A DNA stretch of 64,000 nt from Paracoccus sp. JM45 (GCF_003590715.1 NZ_QQVY01000005.1:98255-162254), one strand, 5' to 3'; shown: positions 37,784 to 46,708, numbered from the stretch's first letter. Program-made: numbers and translations. The notes: generated from the letters alone by a model not told the origin.

Positions 37784-38787
37784 TCCGCACTCTCCCATGT
37801 CATTTCTTCTGGTCCCAGACTGGCAAGGATATCCTGCACGGCTTGGGTCGATGCATCAGCGGCCCATCGGGGGCTGCGATCCTTGTCGATAATCTGGGCA
37901 CGGACGCCCTCCAGAAAATCACTGTGCTCTGTCGCGCGGGCGGTAAAGCGGTATTCGCGGCCAAGCGATTCTTGAATCCGCAGATCGCCCCGTGCCGCCC
38001 TGACCATGATCAGCGCCGCCGCCATAGATAACGGAGAGTTCCGTTCAAGCGCCTTCAGGCTGTCGCTGTCGCCCGCAACACGCAGGGCATCAAGAATATC
38101 GGCAACATGACGCCCGCCAAAGGCCGACAGATCACGGCCCTGCAAAGCGGCGGCGGGGGCATCGGTCCCGTTGATCAGGGAAATATCACCGCTGTCCTGC
38201 AATGCGTCGATCAGGGCAGGCCATTGATCTTCGGGCAGGTAGGTATCGGCGAAACCTGCGTGGATCGCGTCACCCGGTCCCATCCGTGCACCTGTCAGCG
38301 CCAGATATTCGCCAATGCGTCCGGGCGCGCGGCCCAGCAGCCATGTCCCGCCGACATCGGGGATCAGGCCGATGCCACTTTCGGGCATCGCAATGCGGGT
38401 GGTTTCGCCGATTATCCGGTGGCTGGCATGACCGCCCAATCCGACGCCGCCGCCCATCACAAAGCCCTGCATAAAGGCGACAACGGGTTTGGGGTAATCC
38501 GCGATGGCGGCATTCATCTGGTATTCGTCGCGAAAAAAATCACGCCCGACCTGATGATCGCCAGCGAGGCCCGCGTGATAGACTGCGGCAATATCGCCGC
38601 CCGCACAAAAGGCGCGATCCCCTGCGGCATCCATGATGACCAACGCAATCGCGGGATCATCACGCCAGTTGTCCAGTGCCTTCAACACTGCATTCGCCAT
38701 GTCATGGGTCAATGCATTCAGCGCATGTTCACGCGTCAGCGTGATCCGTCCCGCATGTCCGGCGACGCATATATCGATGTCTTTCAA
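37780..38787 (-). CDS. 3-hydroxyisobutyryl-CoA hydrolase (enoyl-CoA hydratase family)
   Basis: Crotonase-fold thioesterase that releases 3-hydroxyisobutyrate from its CoA ester (335 aa). The oxyanion-hole motif is FCAGGDIAAVY. The conserved active-site stretch is MPESGIGLIPDVGGTWLL, with the Glu and Asp of the hydrolase subgroup. The length and the C-terminal half distinguish it from plain enoyl-CoA hydratases, which are about 260 aa. Flanking mmsB and acyl-CoA dehydrogenase genes support this step in the valine pathway. Confidence 0.9.
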   Translation of the reverse strand: MKDIDICVAGHAGRITLTREHALNALTHDMANAVLKALDNWRDDPAIALVIMDAAGDRAFCAGGDIAAVYHAGLAGDHQVGRDFFRDEYQMNAAIADYPKPVVAFMQGFVMGGGVGLGGHASHRIIGETTRIAMPESGIGLIPDVGGTWLLGRAPGRIGEYLALTGARMGPGDAIHAGFADTYLPEDQWPALIDALQDSGDISLINGTDAPAAALQGRDLSAFGGRHVADILDALRVAGDSDSLKALERNSPLSMAAALIMVRAARGDLRIQESLGREYRFTARATEHSDFLEGVRAQIIDKDRSPRWAADASTQAVQDILASLGPEEMTWESAE

Positions 38788-38792
38788 AAGCC

Positions 38793-39938
38793 TTACCCCC
38801 GTTCGGCTAACAGCGCCCGAAAGATGATCAGGCGCATAATCTCGTTCGTGCCTTCAAGGATCTGATGCACACGCAGGTCACGCACGATCTTTTCGATCCC
38901 GTAATCGGCCAGATAACCATAGCCACCATGCAGTTGCAGGCACTGGTTGGCCACCTCGAATGCGCGGTCGGTGACATGCAGCTTGGCCATGGCGCAGAAT
39001 TTGCTGGCGTCAGGGGTCGCATGATCCAACTTCCACGCCGCCTGTCGCAAGAAAATACGGCTGGATTGCAGCGCAGTTTCCATGTCCGCCAGACGGAATT
39101 GCAGGGCCTGAAACTGGTCCAGCGATTTACCGAAAGCCTGCCGGTCACCCATATAGGCCAGCGTCGCGTCCAGCGCCGATTGTGCCCCGCCAAGGGCTGC
39201 CGCAGCAATATTCAGACGTCCGCCGTCCAGCCCTGCCATGGCATAGGAAAACCCGCGGCCTTCCTGACCAAGCAGATTGTCGGCAGGAACAATGCAATTG
39301 TCGAATTGGACCTGCGCGGTGGGTTGGGACCGCCAGCCCATTTTATCTTCCGGCGCGCCGAAGGACAGGCCATCCGTGCCATCTTCGACGATGACGGTGC
39401 TGATCCCCTTTGGGCCATCGTCGCCGCTGCGGACCATGACGATATAGGCGTCGGAATAGCCGCCGCCCGAAATGAATGCCTTGGTGCCGTTCAGCGTCCA
39501 GTCACCGTCACCGGCTTTGGCACTGGTCCGCAGGGCAGCGGCATCAGACCCGCTGCCTGGTTCGGTCAGGCAATAGCTGAAGATCCTGGTCATGGCACAT
39601 AGGTCGGGCAGCCAGCGTTCCTTGGCGTCCTGACTGCCGAATTTGTCGATCATTCCGCCGCACATGTTGTGGATCGACAGGAAAGAGGCGACGGACGGGC
39701 AGGCCATGGACAATGCCTCGAAGACCAATGTCGCATCAAGCCGTGTCAGGCCGGTCCCGCCATAGTCTTCCGACACATATAACCCGCCAAGCCCCAGTTC
39801 GGCGACTTCCGACCAAAGGTCGCGCGGAATGCTGCCCTCGGCCTCCCATTGGCGGGCGAAGGGAGCGATGCGGGTTTGCCCGAAATCGCGCGCCATATCG
39901 AAAATGGCCTGCTGTTCCTCGGATAATGCGAAATCCAC
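38793..39938 (-). CDS. Acyl-CoA dehydrogenase, probably isobutyryl-CoA dehydrogenase
   Basis: FAD enzyme of the acyl-CoA dehydrogenase family (381 aa). Typical motifs are YCLTEPGSGSDAAALRT, KAFISGGGYSD, and the end LEGTNEIMRLIIFRALL. I chose a GTG start at 39938 because GGGGAGG lies 8 bp upstream and the protein then begins with DFALSEEQQAI, a usual start. The isobutyryl-CoA assignment rests on neighbours 3-hydroxyisobutyryl-CoA hydrolase and mmsB. A medium- or branched-chain acyl-CoA role is possible. Confidence 0.88.
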   Translation of the reverse strand: MDFALSEEQQAIFDMARDFGQTRIAPFARQWEAEGSIPRDLWSEVAELGLGGLYVSEDYGGTGLTRLDATLVFEALSMACPSVASFLSIHNMCGGMIDKFGSQDAKERWLPDLCAMTRIFSYCLTEPGSGSDAAALRTSAKAGDGDWTLNGTKAFISGGGYSDAYIVMVRSGDDGPKGISTVIVEDGTDGLSFGAPEDKMGWRSQPTAQVQFDNCIVPADNLLGQEGRGFSYAMAGLDGGRLNIAAAALGGAQSALDATLAYMGDRQAFGKSLDQFQALQFRLADMETALQSSRIFLRQAAWKLDHATPDASKFCAMAKLHVTDRAFEVANQCLQLHGGYGYLADYGIEKIVRDLRVHQILEGTNEIMRLIIFRALLAERG

Positions 39939-39979
39939 GCGGCGTACCTCCCCAGATTGCCGAATTGGACGAATGTTTA

Positions 39980-40009
39980 ATTGTTGGATATTGCAACAAT
40001 ATTGCAAGA
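39980..40009. promoter_or_regulatory. Repeats in the acyl-CoA dehydrogenase promoter
   Basis: ATATTGCAA occurs twice (39988-39996, 39999-40007) with an 11-bp period. ATTGTTG (39980-39986) and CAACAAT (39994-40000) form an inverted repeat. The block is about 45-70 bp upstream of the GTG start, a good place for an operator. Confidence 0.5.
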
Positions 40010-40043
40010 GGCGATTGCTATCCCTTGCCCTTGATCCATTTGC

Positions 40044-40077
40044 GCCCCGATCCGCCGGTGTCCCTGCGGGTCGGGGC
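40044..40077 (-). terminator. Hairpin after mmsA
   Basis: A 10-bp stem (40044-40053 with 40068-40077, one T-G pair) lies 9 bp after the mmsA stop on the minus strand. There is no T-run, so it may be a weak terminator or a 3' end stabiliser. Confidence 0.5.
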
Positions 40078-40086
40078 CTGTCAAAA

Positions 40087-41586
40087 TCAGTCCATGGCTT
40101 TGAAGTTGAATTCGCCGCCTTCCTTGATCCCCGATGGCCAGCGCGCGGTCACGGTCTTGGTGCGGGTATAGAATTTGAACGCGTCGGGGCCGTGCTGGTT
40201 CAGGTCGCCAAAGCCCGATTTCTTCCAGCCGCCAAAGGTGTGATAGGCCAGCGGAACCGGAATGGGGACGTTGATGCCGACCATACCGATGTTGATGCGG
40301 TTCGCGAAATCACGCGCCGTATCGCCGTCACGGGTATAGATGGCGGTGCCATTGCCGTATTCGTGGTCAAGGGCCAGCTTGATTGCATCGTCGTATGACG
40401 CAGCGCGCACGGTCGACAGGACCGGACCAAAGATTTCCTGCTTATAGATATCCATATCGGGCGTGACGCGGTCGAACAGATGCGGGCCGACGAAGAAGCC
40501 GTCCTCGTATCCTTGCAGGTTGAAATCGCGGCCATCGACGACCAGCTCGGCGCCCTGATCGATGCCGGTCTGGACCAGACGCAGGATGTTTTCCTTGGCG
40601 GCCTTGGTCACGACGGGGCCGTAATCGACATCGTCGCCCGCCGTCCACGGGCCGACCTTCAGCTTTTCGATGCGCGGAACCAACTTTTCGATCAGCGCAT
40701 CCGCGGTTTTTTCACCCACCGGCACGGCAACCGAAATGGCCATGCAGCGTTCGCCAGCCGCACCGTAACCGGCACCGATCAACGCATCGGCGGCCTGATC
40801 CAGATCGGCGTCGGGCATGATGATCATGTGGTTCTTGGCACCGCCAAAGCACTGTGCACGCTTGCCAGTCGCTGCCGCACGTTCATAGATGTATTGCGCG
40901 ATCGGGGTCGATCCGACAAAGCCGACGGCCTGAATGACGTCGCTGTCCAGAATCGCGTCAACGCTTTCCTTGTCGCCGTTGATCACCTGCAAAACGCCAT
41001 CGGGAAGACCTGCTTCTTGCAACAGTTTCGCCAGCATCAGGGGAACCGAAGGATCGCGTTCCGAAGGCTTCAGGATCATCGCATTGCCGCAGACCAGCGC
41101 TGGACCCATCTTCCACAGCGGGATCATGGCGGGAAAGTTGAAGGGCGTGATGCCTGCAACAACGCCAAGCGGCTGGCGCATGGAATACATGTCGATACCG
41201 GGGCCGGCGCTGTCGGTAAACTCACCCTTCAACAGATGCGGCGCGCCGATGCAGAATTCGATGACTTCCAATCCGCGCTGGACGTCGCCTTTGGCGTCGG
41301 GGAAGGTCTTGCCGTGTTCGGCGGACAGGGCCTCGGCCAGCTTGTCCATGTCGCGGTTGATCAGGTCGACGAATTTCATCATCACGCGGGCGCGGCGCTG
41401 CGGGTTGGTGGCCCCCCACTTCAACTGGGCGGCAGCGGCGCGATCGATGGCGTCATCCATTTCGGCCTTGGTGGCCAACGACAGGCGGGCCTGAACCTCG
41501 CCGGTGGCGGGGTTGAACACATCGGCAAAACGGCCCGAGGTGCCCTTGGTTTCCTTGCCGTCGATCCAGTGATGAATCTCTCTCAT
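40087..41586 (-). CDS. mmsA: CoA-acylating methylmalonate-semialdehyde dehydrogenase
   Basis: Aldehyde dehydrogenase that converts methylmalonate semialdehyde to propionyl-CoA, CO2 and NADH in valine breakdown (499 aa). Motifs are the NAD segment GVVAGITPFNFPAMIPLWKM, the GFVGSTPIAQYIY loop, and the active cysteine in GAAGERCMAISV. The glycine-rich end HTFGGWKKSGFGD is also present. The ATG at 41586 has AGGAGG. It is transcribed away from the LysR gene and lies on the same strand as the acyl-CoA dehydrogenase operon, but has its own promoter gap. Confidence 0.96.
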   Translation of the reverse strand: MREIHHWIDGKETKGTSGRFADVFNPATGEVQARLSLATKAEMDDAIDRAAAAQLKWGATNPQRRARVMMKFVDLINRDMDKLAEALSAEHGKTFPDAKGDVQRGLEVIEFCIGAPHLLKGEFTDSAGPGIDMYSMRQPLGVVAGITPFNFPAMIPLWKMGPALVCGNAMILKPSERDPSVPLMLAKLLQEAGLPDGVLQVINGDKESVDAILDSDVIQAVGFVGSTPIAQYIYERAAATGKRAQCFGGAKNHMIIMPDADLDQAADALIGAGYGAAGERCMAISVAVPVGEKTADALIEKLVPRIEKLKVGPWTAGDDVDYGPVVTKAAKENILRLVQTGIDQGAELVVDGRDFNLQGYEDGFFVGPHLFDRVTPDMDIYKQEIFGPVLSTVRAASYDDAIKLALDHEYGNGTAIYTRDGDTARDFANRINIGMVGINVPIPVPLAYHTFGGWKKSGFGDLNQHGPDAFKFYTRTKTVTARWPSGIKEGGEFNFKAMD

Positions 41587-41606
41587 TGTCGCCTCCTGCA
41601 TATGTC

Positions 41607-41680
41607 TTTGCATGACGATAGCCTTGCGGAAATGCCGGATAAAGGGGAATACCGGCAAAAGGGTTTTGCGTTTTTGCAAA
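41607..41680. promoter_or_regulatory. Divergent mmsA/lysR promoter with TTTGCAAA-type sites
   Basis: The 103-bp gap contains TTTGCATG (41607-41614) and a TTTGC/GCAAA inverted repeat (41665-41669 with 41676-41680) whose right half is a full TTTGCAAA. The inverted repeat could suit the LysR protein. The TTTGCAAA half site resembles the PccR motif. Confidence 0.45.
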
Positions 41681-41689
41681 GGTGGCGGC

Positions 41690-42601
41690 ATGGATTGGGA
41701 TGATCTGCGGATATTTCTGGCGGTGGCGCGGACCGAAAGCCTGTCTTCGGCGGGGCGACGTCTGGTGATGGATGCCTCGACCGTGGGGCGGCGGGTGGCG
41801 CGGCTGGAATCGGCGGTCGGCGCGGCGCTTTTTGTGAAAACTCCGCAGGGATATACGCTGACCGCCGAAGGGGCGCGCCTTGTCGTACCCGCCGAGGCTG
41901 CCGAACAGGCCGCCGCCGCCGCCGTGGAAGGGGTGCGCCGTGACGCGGGGCTGACGGGGCAATTGCGGATCGGGGCACCGGACGGGTGCGCGAACTATCT
42001 GCTGCCGCAGGTGGCGCGGGATCTTTGCAACGCCCATCCGGGGCTGGAAATCCAGATCGTTGCCCTGCCGCGCGTCGTCAATCTGACCAAGCGAGAGGCG
42101 GATATGGCCATTGCCGTATCGCCCCCCGACACCGGCCGCCTGATCGTGCAGCGGCTGACCGATTATCATCTGCATCTGGCCGCGCATCGTGATTATCTGG
42201 ACCGCCACCCGCCCCTGCGTAACCTCGAGGATCTGCACCACCACAAGATCATCAGCTATATCCCCGATATGATTTTCGACCGCGAACTGGATTATCTGTC
42301 AGCGACGGGGTTGGAAAACGCGCAGATCAGCTCGAATTCGGTGGCGGTGCAGATGCAGGCGGTGCGGGCGGGGGCGGGGCTGGGAATCGTGCATGATTTC
42401 GCTGTGCCTTTCGCAGAAGGGGTCACGCGGGTTCTAACCGATAAGATCAGCCTGCGCCGCAGCTTCTGGATGATCCGCCATGCCGACGATCGTGCGTCCC
42501 GCCGTTTGACCCTGCTGGCTGATGCTTTGGCCGCCGCATTGCGCGCCGAAGTTGCCCGCCTAGAGGGGCAGCTGACCGCCCATTGTGACGCTCACCCTTG
42601 A
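41690..42601 (+). CDS. LysR-family transcriptional regulator
   Basis: A 303-residue regulator with an N-terminal winged helix-turn-helix (about residues 3-60, starting DWDDLRIFLAVARTESLSSAGR) and a substrate-binding effector domain. It is divergent from mmsA with 103 bp between the two starts, so it probably controls mmsA. The effector is unknown; a valine-pathway intermediate is a reasonable guess. The ATG at 41690 has AAAGG upstream. Confidence 0.92.
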   Translation: MDWDDLRIFLAVARTESLSSAGRRLVMDASTVGRRVARLESAVGAALFVKTPQGYTLTAEGARLVVPAEAAEQAAAAAVEGVRRDAGLTGQLRIGAPDGCANYLLPQVARDLCNAHPGLEIQIVALPRVVNLTKREADMAIAVSPPDTGRLIVQRLTDYHLHLAAHRDYLDRHPPLRNLEDLHHHKIISYIPDMIFDRELDYLSATGLENAQISSNSVAVQMQAVRAGAGLGIVHDFAVPFAEGVTRVLTDKISLRRSFWMIRHADDRASRRLTLLADALAAALRAEVARLEGQLTAHCDAHP

Positions 42602-42658
42602 CGGCGGGCGATTCCACGCCTTTCATTAAGGTATCCATACCGAAAAGGGGGGCGTCTG

Positions 42659-43120
42659 ATGCTGGTCAAGCAACTGCTGTCGATGAAATCTGATACGGCC
42701 AAGCCGTGGATCGAATCCGGATTGATCGTAACGATCAAGCCCGATGCCACATTGGCCGAGGCTGCCAAGCTGCTGGCCGAACAGCGGATCGGTGCCGTCG
42801 TTGTCTCCTCGAACGGTCGCACGCCCGAAGGTATTTTGTCCGAACGCGATATCGTCCGCCAGTTGGGCAACCACGGCCCCGACGTCCTGTCCAAGCCGAT
42901 TAGCGGGATCATGACCAAAAGCGTCCAGACCTGCACTGCGGGTGAAGAGGGAATGGCGATCTTGCAGCGGATGACCGAAGGACGCTTCCGCCATATGCCG
43001 GTCGTCGATGGTCAGGGCGATATGCTGGGCGTGATTTCGATCGGTGATGCCGTCAGCGGTCGCTTGAAAGAGCTGGCAGCCGAAAAAGACGCGTTGACCG
43101 GCATGATCATGGGCAGCTGA
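42659..43120 (+). CDS. CBS domain protein
   Basis: A 153-residue cytoplasmic protein made of two CBS domains, which usually bind adenine nucleotides. The first covers about residues 18-72 (ATLAEAAKLLAEQRIGAVVV, ending SERDIVRQL). The second covers about 84-142 (CTAGEEGMAILQRMTEGRFRHMPVVD). It carries no catalytic domain, so it probably works as a sensor or partner subunit. It lies between the LysR gene and coaD, with no clear functional link. Confidence 0.9.
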   Translation: MLVKQLLSMKSDTAKPWIESGLIVTIKPDATLAEAAKLLAEQRIGAVVVSSNGRTPEGILSERDIVRQLGNHGPDVLSKPISGIMTKSVQTCTAGEEGMAILQRMTEGRFRHMPVVDGQGDMLGVISIGDAVSGRLKELAAEKDALTGMIMGS

Positions 43121-43208
43121 GATCGCGCTTTTGTGCATCACGAACTTGCAATCCGGGGGCAAATGCGATTTGCCTTGAGGCCGATACCCTGAAACAGGAC
43201 GTAGCTGC

Positions 43209-43706
43209 ATGCGCATCGGCCTCTATCCCGGCACTTTTGACCCGATCACCTTGGGTCACATCGACATTATGCAGCGCGCGATGGTGCTGGTGGACCGTCT
43301 GGTCATTGGCGTCGCCATCAACCGCGACAAAGGTCCGCTGTTCGATCTGGAAGAACGTGTGGCCATGGTACAGGCGGAATGCGATGCCATTGTCGCCAAA
43401 ACCGGCGGCGAGATTGTCGTCCATCCGTTCGAAAACCTGCTGATCGATTGCGCCCGCGATGTCGGCGCAGCCGTCATCATCCGCGGCCTGCGCGCAGTTG
43501 CCGATTTCGAATATGAATTCCAGATGGTGGGAATGAACCGCGCGCTTGATCACGAAATCGAAACGGTTTTCTTGATGGCCGATGCACGTCGTCAGGCAAT
43601 TGCATCGAAGCTGGTCAAGGAAATTGCCCGGCTGGGAGGGGATGTGTCGAAATTCGTCACTCCACCCGTTTGTCAGGCGCTGATCAAACGCTATGACGAA
43701 GGTTGA
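43209..43706 (+). CDS. coaD: Phosphopantetheine adenylyltransferase CoaD
   Basis: Penultimate enzyme of coenzyme A synthesis (165 aa). The nucleotidyltransferase motif is YPGTFDPITLGHIDI with the T/HxGH signature. Other conserved parts are VIIRGLRAVADFEYE and the substrate segment near the C-terminus (FVTPPVCQAL). Length is normal. A terminator follows before the convergent FAH gene. Confidence 0.97.
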   Translation: MRIGLYPGTFDPITLGHIDIMQRAMVLVDRLVIGVAINRDKGPLFDLEERVAMVQAECDAIVAKTGGEIVVHPFENLLIDCARDVGAAVIIRGLRAVADFEYEFQMVGMNRALDHEIETVFLMADARRQAIASKLVKEIARLGGDVSKFVTPPVCQALIKRYDEG

Positions 43707-43738
43707 TGCCCGCGGAGCCAACCACGGGCATCGGTTTT
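43705..43738 (+). terminator. Intrinsic terminator after coaD
   Basis: GATGCCCG and CGGGCATC (43705-43712, 43725-43732) form an 8-bp stem with a 12-nt loop, followed by TTTT. The stem overlaps the coaD stop codon and the T-run touches the stop codon of the convergent gene. Confidence 0.8.
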
Positions 43739-44591
43739 AACCCGCGATCACCCGTTGCGTTTGTTCGCCCAAGCCATCGATGCCCAAGCGCATGACTTGT
43801 CCAGCACGCAGATACACGGGCGGCTTTTGTCCCATGCCGACACCTGGCGGGGTGCCAGTCGTGATCAGATCACCCGGATGCAGCGTGCCAAGACGCGAAC
43901 AATAGGCAACCAGCTCGGCCACACCAAAAATCATTGTTTTGGTCGTGCCGTCCTGACGCATCTTGCCGTCCACCTCCAGCCACAGGCGCAGGTTTTGCGG
44001 GTCGGGGATTTCATCGCGGGTCACCATCCACGGGCCGATTGGACCAAAGCCGTCATAGCCTTTGCCCTTGTCCCATGTCGGACCGTGGTTAATCTGCCAA
44101 TCACGTTCACTGATGTCATTGATCAGGCAGTAACCGGCCACGCGATCCAATGCCTGATCCACCGGAATATTGCGCCCGCCATCACCGATGACGATGCCTA
44201 ATTCGACTTCCCAGTCGGTATTGGTCGATCCTTCCGGAAGATGCAGATCGTCATCAGGACCGGCAATACAACTGTTCCATTTGGTGAAAACGATGGGTTC
44301 GACGGGAACCTCCATCCCCGCTTCGGCAGCGTGATCGGCATAGTTCAGGCCGATGGCAATGAATTTGCCAACGCCTGCAACACAGGCCCCTAACCGCATG
44401 TCCTTTTGGGGCGTTCCCTGAACCACCGGCAGCGATGTGGGGTCCAGTTCACGCAGGCGGGCAAGGGCGTCGCTGGTCAGGGCAGGGCCGGACACATCGG
44501 CGATATAGGCGGACAGATCGCGGATCTGTCCCTGTTCGTCCAGCAGACCGGGTTTTTCCGATCCTGCTGGTCCATAACGCAACAATTTCAC
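43737..44591 (-). CDS. Fumarylacetoacetate hydrolase family protein
   Basis: Cytoplasmic metal-dependent FAH-fold enzyme (284 aa). Family motifs are GLNYADHAAEAGM, FTKWNSCIAGPDDDLHLP, the metal site DWEVELGIVIG, and TGTPPGVGMG near the end. It resembles 2,4-diketo-3-deoxy-L-fuconate hydrolases and ureidoglycolate lyase-like members; the substrate is not decided by sequence. The longer frame includes an unlikely basic extension. The GTG at 44591 has AGGAGG upstream and gives the usual VKLLRYGPAG start. Confidence 0.88.
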   Translation of the reverse strand: MKLLRYGPAGSEKPGLLDEQGQIRDLSAYIADVSGPALTSDALARLRELDPTSLPVVQGTPQKDMRLGACVAGVGKFIAIGLNYADHAAEAGMEVPVEPIVFTKWNSCIAGPDDDLHLPEGSTNTDWEVELGIVIGDGGRNIPVDQALDRVAGYCLINDISERDWQINHGPTWDKGKGYDGFGPIGPWMVTRDEIPDPQNLRLWLEVDGKMRQDGTTKTMIFGVAELVAYCSRLGTLHPGDLITTGTPPGVGMGQKPPVYLRAGQVMRLGIDGLGEQTQRVIAG

Positions 44592-44694
44592 GCGGGGCTC
44601 CTCCTGAATGTTATCGTGCGGAGGGACTTTGGCACTGTGGCCGCGCCGATGGAATGGCTGTCGCAAAGATTTGCATGGACGAGGATCACGCATG

Positions 44695-44719
44695 AAAAAA
44701 GGCCCGCGAAACGCGGACC
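44695..44719 (-). terminator. Intrinsic terminator after the bactofilin gene
   Basis: On the minus strand an 8-bp stem (44712-44719 with 44701-44708, one U-G pair) with a TTT loop is followed by a run of six T, 12 bp after the bactofilin stop. Confidence 0.88.
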
Positions 44720-44730
44720 TTGTAACAGGA

Positions 44731-45231
44731 TCAGCTGGCGGGCGGTGCCAGCTTTTTGGTGCCGCCATTGGCCAGCGGGTCTTCCTGACGCTGGACCGAA
44801 CCTTCGAAATGTGCGCCTGATTCGATTGCGATCGTCTTGTGGATGATATCGCCCTCGACCCGCGCGGATGCGCTAAGACGGACCTTCAGACCACGGACGC
44901 GACCGATGACACGGCCATGGACGATGACGTCATCGCCGACAATCTCGCCTTTGATGGTGGCCGATTCGCCAACCGTCAGCTGATGGGCACGGATGTCGCC
45001 TTCGACCGTACCCTCAACCTGGATATCGCCCTGCGTCTTGATATTGCCGACCACGGTCAGATCTGCGGACAGAACCGAAGGTGCGGTGCGCGTGCGGGGC
45101 GCTGCGGCGGCGGGCGTATCGAACATGCGTTCTGGCGTCACTGCAGGCGCTGCATCGGTTTCCGGTGTCGGCTGCGGTCCCGAGGACTGCTGCGGGCGGG
45201 TATTTTCGGTAACGCGGGTCTTAGAAAACAT
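44731..45231 (-). CDS. Bactofilin
   Basis: Polymer-forming cytoskeletal protein with a right-handed beta-helix bactofilin (DUF583) domain (166 aa). The domain covers about residues 52-150 with short repeats such as GNIKTQGDIQVEGTVEGDI and GEIVGDDVIVHGRVIG. A Pro/Ala-rich N-terminal tail precedes it. Bactofilins organise cell-wall enzymes at defined places. The gene overlaps the M23 peptidase gene upstream by 11 bp, so the two are translationally coupled. A terminator follows. Confidence 0.93.
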   Translation of the reverse strand: MFSKTRVTENTRPQQSSGPQPTPETDAAPAVTPERMFDTPAAAAPRTRTAPSVLSADLTVVGNIKTQGDIQVEGTVEGDIRAHQLTVGESATIKGEIVGDDVIVHGRVIGRVRGLKVRLSASARVEGDIIHKTIAIESGAHFEGSVQRQEDPLANGGTKKLAPPAS

Positions 45232-46519
45232 TATCTGCTGCCTTGATGAAGCTCATCGGGTCCACGGCCCGACCTTTCATGCGCACTTCGTAATGGAGGT
45301 GCGGACCGGTCGAACGTCCTGTATTTCCCATATCACCGATGCGTTCGCCTTGCGACACCTTATCGCCAACTTTTACGTTGATGCGGCTCAGGTGACCGTA
45401 ACGGGTTTCGGTGCCCAATTCGTGCTGGATCTTGATCAGATTGCCATAGCCGCTGGCACGACCGGCGTGGATCACGACACCGTCGCCCGTGGCATAGACC
45501 GGCGTGCCGATCGGGCCAGCCATATCGACGCCCTCATGCATGCGGCCCCAACGACGGCCAAAGCCCGAGGTATAGCGGAAGCTGTCCTTGACCGGCATGG
45601 CCAGCGGCAGCTTTTCGATCGCGATGCGATAGGTGTTCATCTGGTCCAGCGTCACGATGATCTGGCGCGCCTTGGTTTCACCCTGGCTAAGCGCCGCGTC
45701 ACCGCGCGTCGAATAGGACATCGGGGTCAGCGGGCCGCCCTGACCGGAATACCCTTTGCGGATCGTGCTTAACACGTCATCGGGGTTCATCCCGACCGAG
45801 CGGAACACATCATCCAGCGGCTTGACCGACACCGACACCGCATCCTGCACCTGCGTCAGGATTTCGTCGTTGCGGGCAAGGATCTGGTCGCGTTCGACAG
45901 TCAGTTCCTGTGCTGCCAGCTTTGCCTCTTCGGCTTGCTGTTCGGCTTGAACGCGCTGGTCCGAAGCACTGCGCAATTCGGTGGACAGGATGTCCAGCGC
46001 GACCGAAAATTCGTCGCTGCGATCAGGGGCCGCTTCGGTGTCGCCGTTTTCTGCGCTGACAATGGCCTGTGCCGCATCGCGTTCGGTAATGGCGTCCCGC
46101 AGGGTCGTCTGGACAGCACTTAGTCCGGTTTCGACCTCGCGCCGCTGTTCTTCGGATTTCAACAGTTGCGATTGCATCTTGGACACCTGATCCAGCGCGA
46201 CCGTAAAGCGGTTCTGCGCGGCAAGTGCCTCGGATGCGCGGGCGTCGCGTTCGCTGGAAAGCTGGTCCAGCCGTTCCTCGAACGCGCTTTTTGCGCGCAG
46301 CATCTGGTCGCGCGAATTGCCCGAGCTGACGGCGTCGATAACAAGGAAAGAACTGGCAACCAGCGTCCAGCCAAAAACGACGGTGATGCCGCTGATGCCG
46401 ACAATCTGGGTCAGGGGGCGCAGGCGTACAAAGCGGGTCGTGTCGTCGGAGCGAAGGAACAAACGCTGTTCAGGCAACAACTTTTCCAGCGACGAATTCA
46501 GTCGATCCATGACCTTCAT
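45221..46519 (-). CDS. M23 family metallopeptidase with membrane anchor and coiled coil
   Basis: Membrane-anchored peptidoglycan endopeptidase candidate (432 aa). One helix (about residues 40-64) is followed by a periplasmic coiled coil of Glu/Gln/Ala heptads. The zinc-binding LytM domain has ligands His328 and Asp332 in RMHEGVDMAG and His409 in GPHLHYEV, and looks catalytically intact. It is coupled to the bactofilin gene. A bactofilin with an M23 partner (LmdC type) is described in Hyphomonas and relatives. The start at 46519 is less certain than 46510. Confidence 0.91.
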   Translation of the reverse strand: MKVMDRLNSSLEKLLPEQRLFLRSDDTTRFVRLRPLTQIVGISGITVVFGWTLVASSFLVIDAVSSGNSRDQMLRAKSAFEERLDQLSSERDARASEALAAQNRFTVALDQVSKMQSQLLKSEEQRREVETGLSAVQTTLRDAITERDAAQAIVSAENGDTEAAPDRSDEFSVALDILSTELRSASDQRVQAEQQAEEAKLAAQELTVERDQILARNDEILTQVQDAVSVSVKPLDDVFRSVGMNPDDVLSTIRKGYSGQGGPLTPMSYSTRGDAALSQGETKARQIIVTLDQMNTYRIAIEKLPLAMPVKDSFRYTSGFGRRWGRMHEGVDMAGPIGTPVYATGDGVVIHAGRASGYGNLIKIQHELGTETRYGHLSRINVKVGDKVSQGERIGDMGNTGRSTGPHLHYEVRMKGRAVDPMSFIKAADNVF

Positions 46520-46708
46520 TGTATGACTTAGTCCCCCGAATGCGCGTCGTGTCAAAAAGCCGTGGCGCGTTGGTTCTTTTTTCTATGTCGGGTAAATAGC
46601 ACCTGTGCCATCTTTGCAACGGCACACGGGCATTCGGTTCCATAGATTGGCGGATCTCTGCCTTGGTCGGCAGTTTATTGCCGACGTTATGTCAAACGCA
46701 TTGATTCT

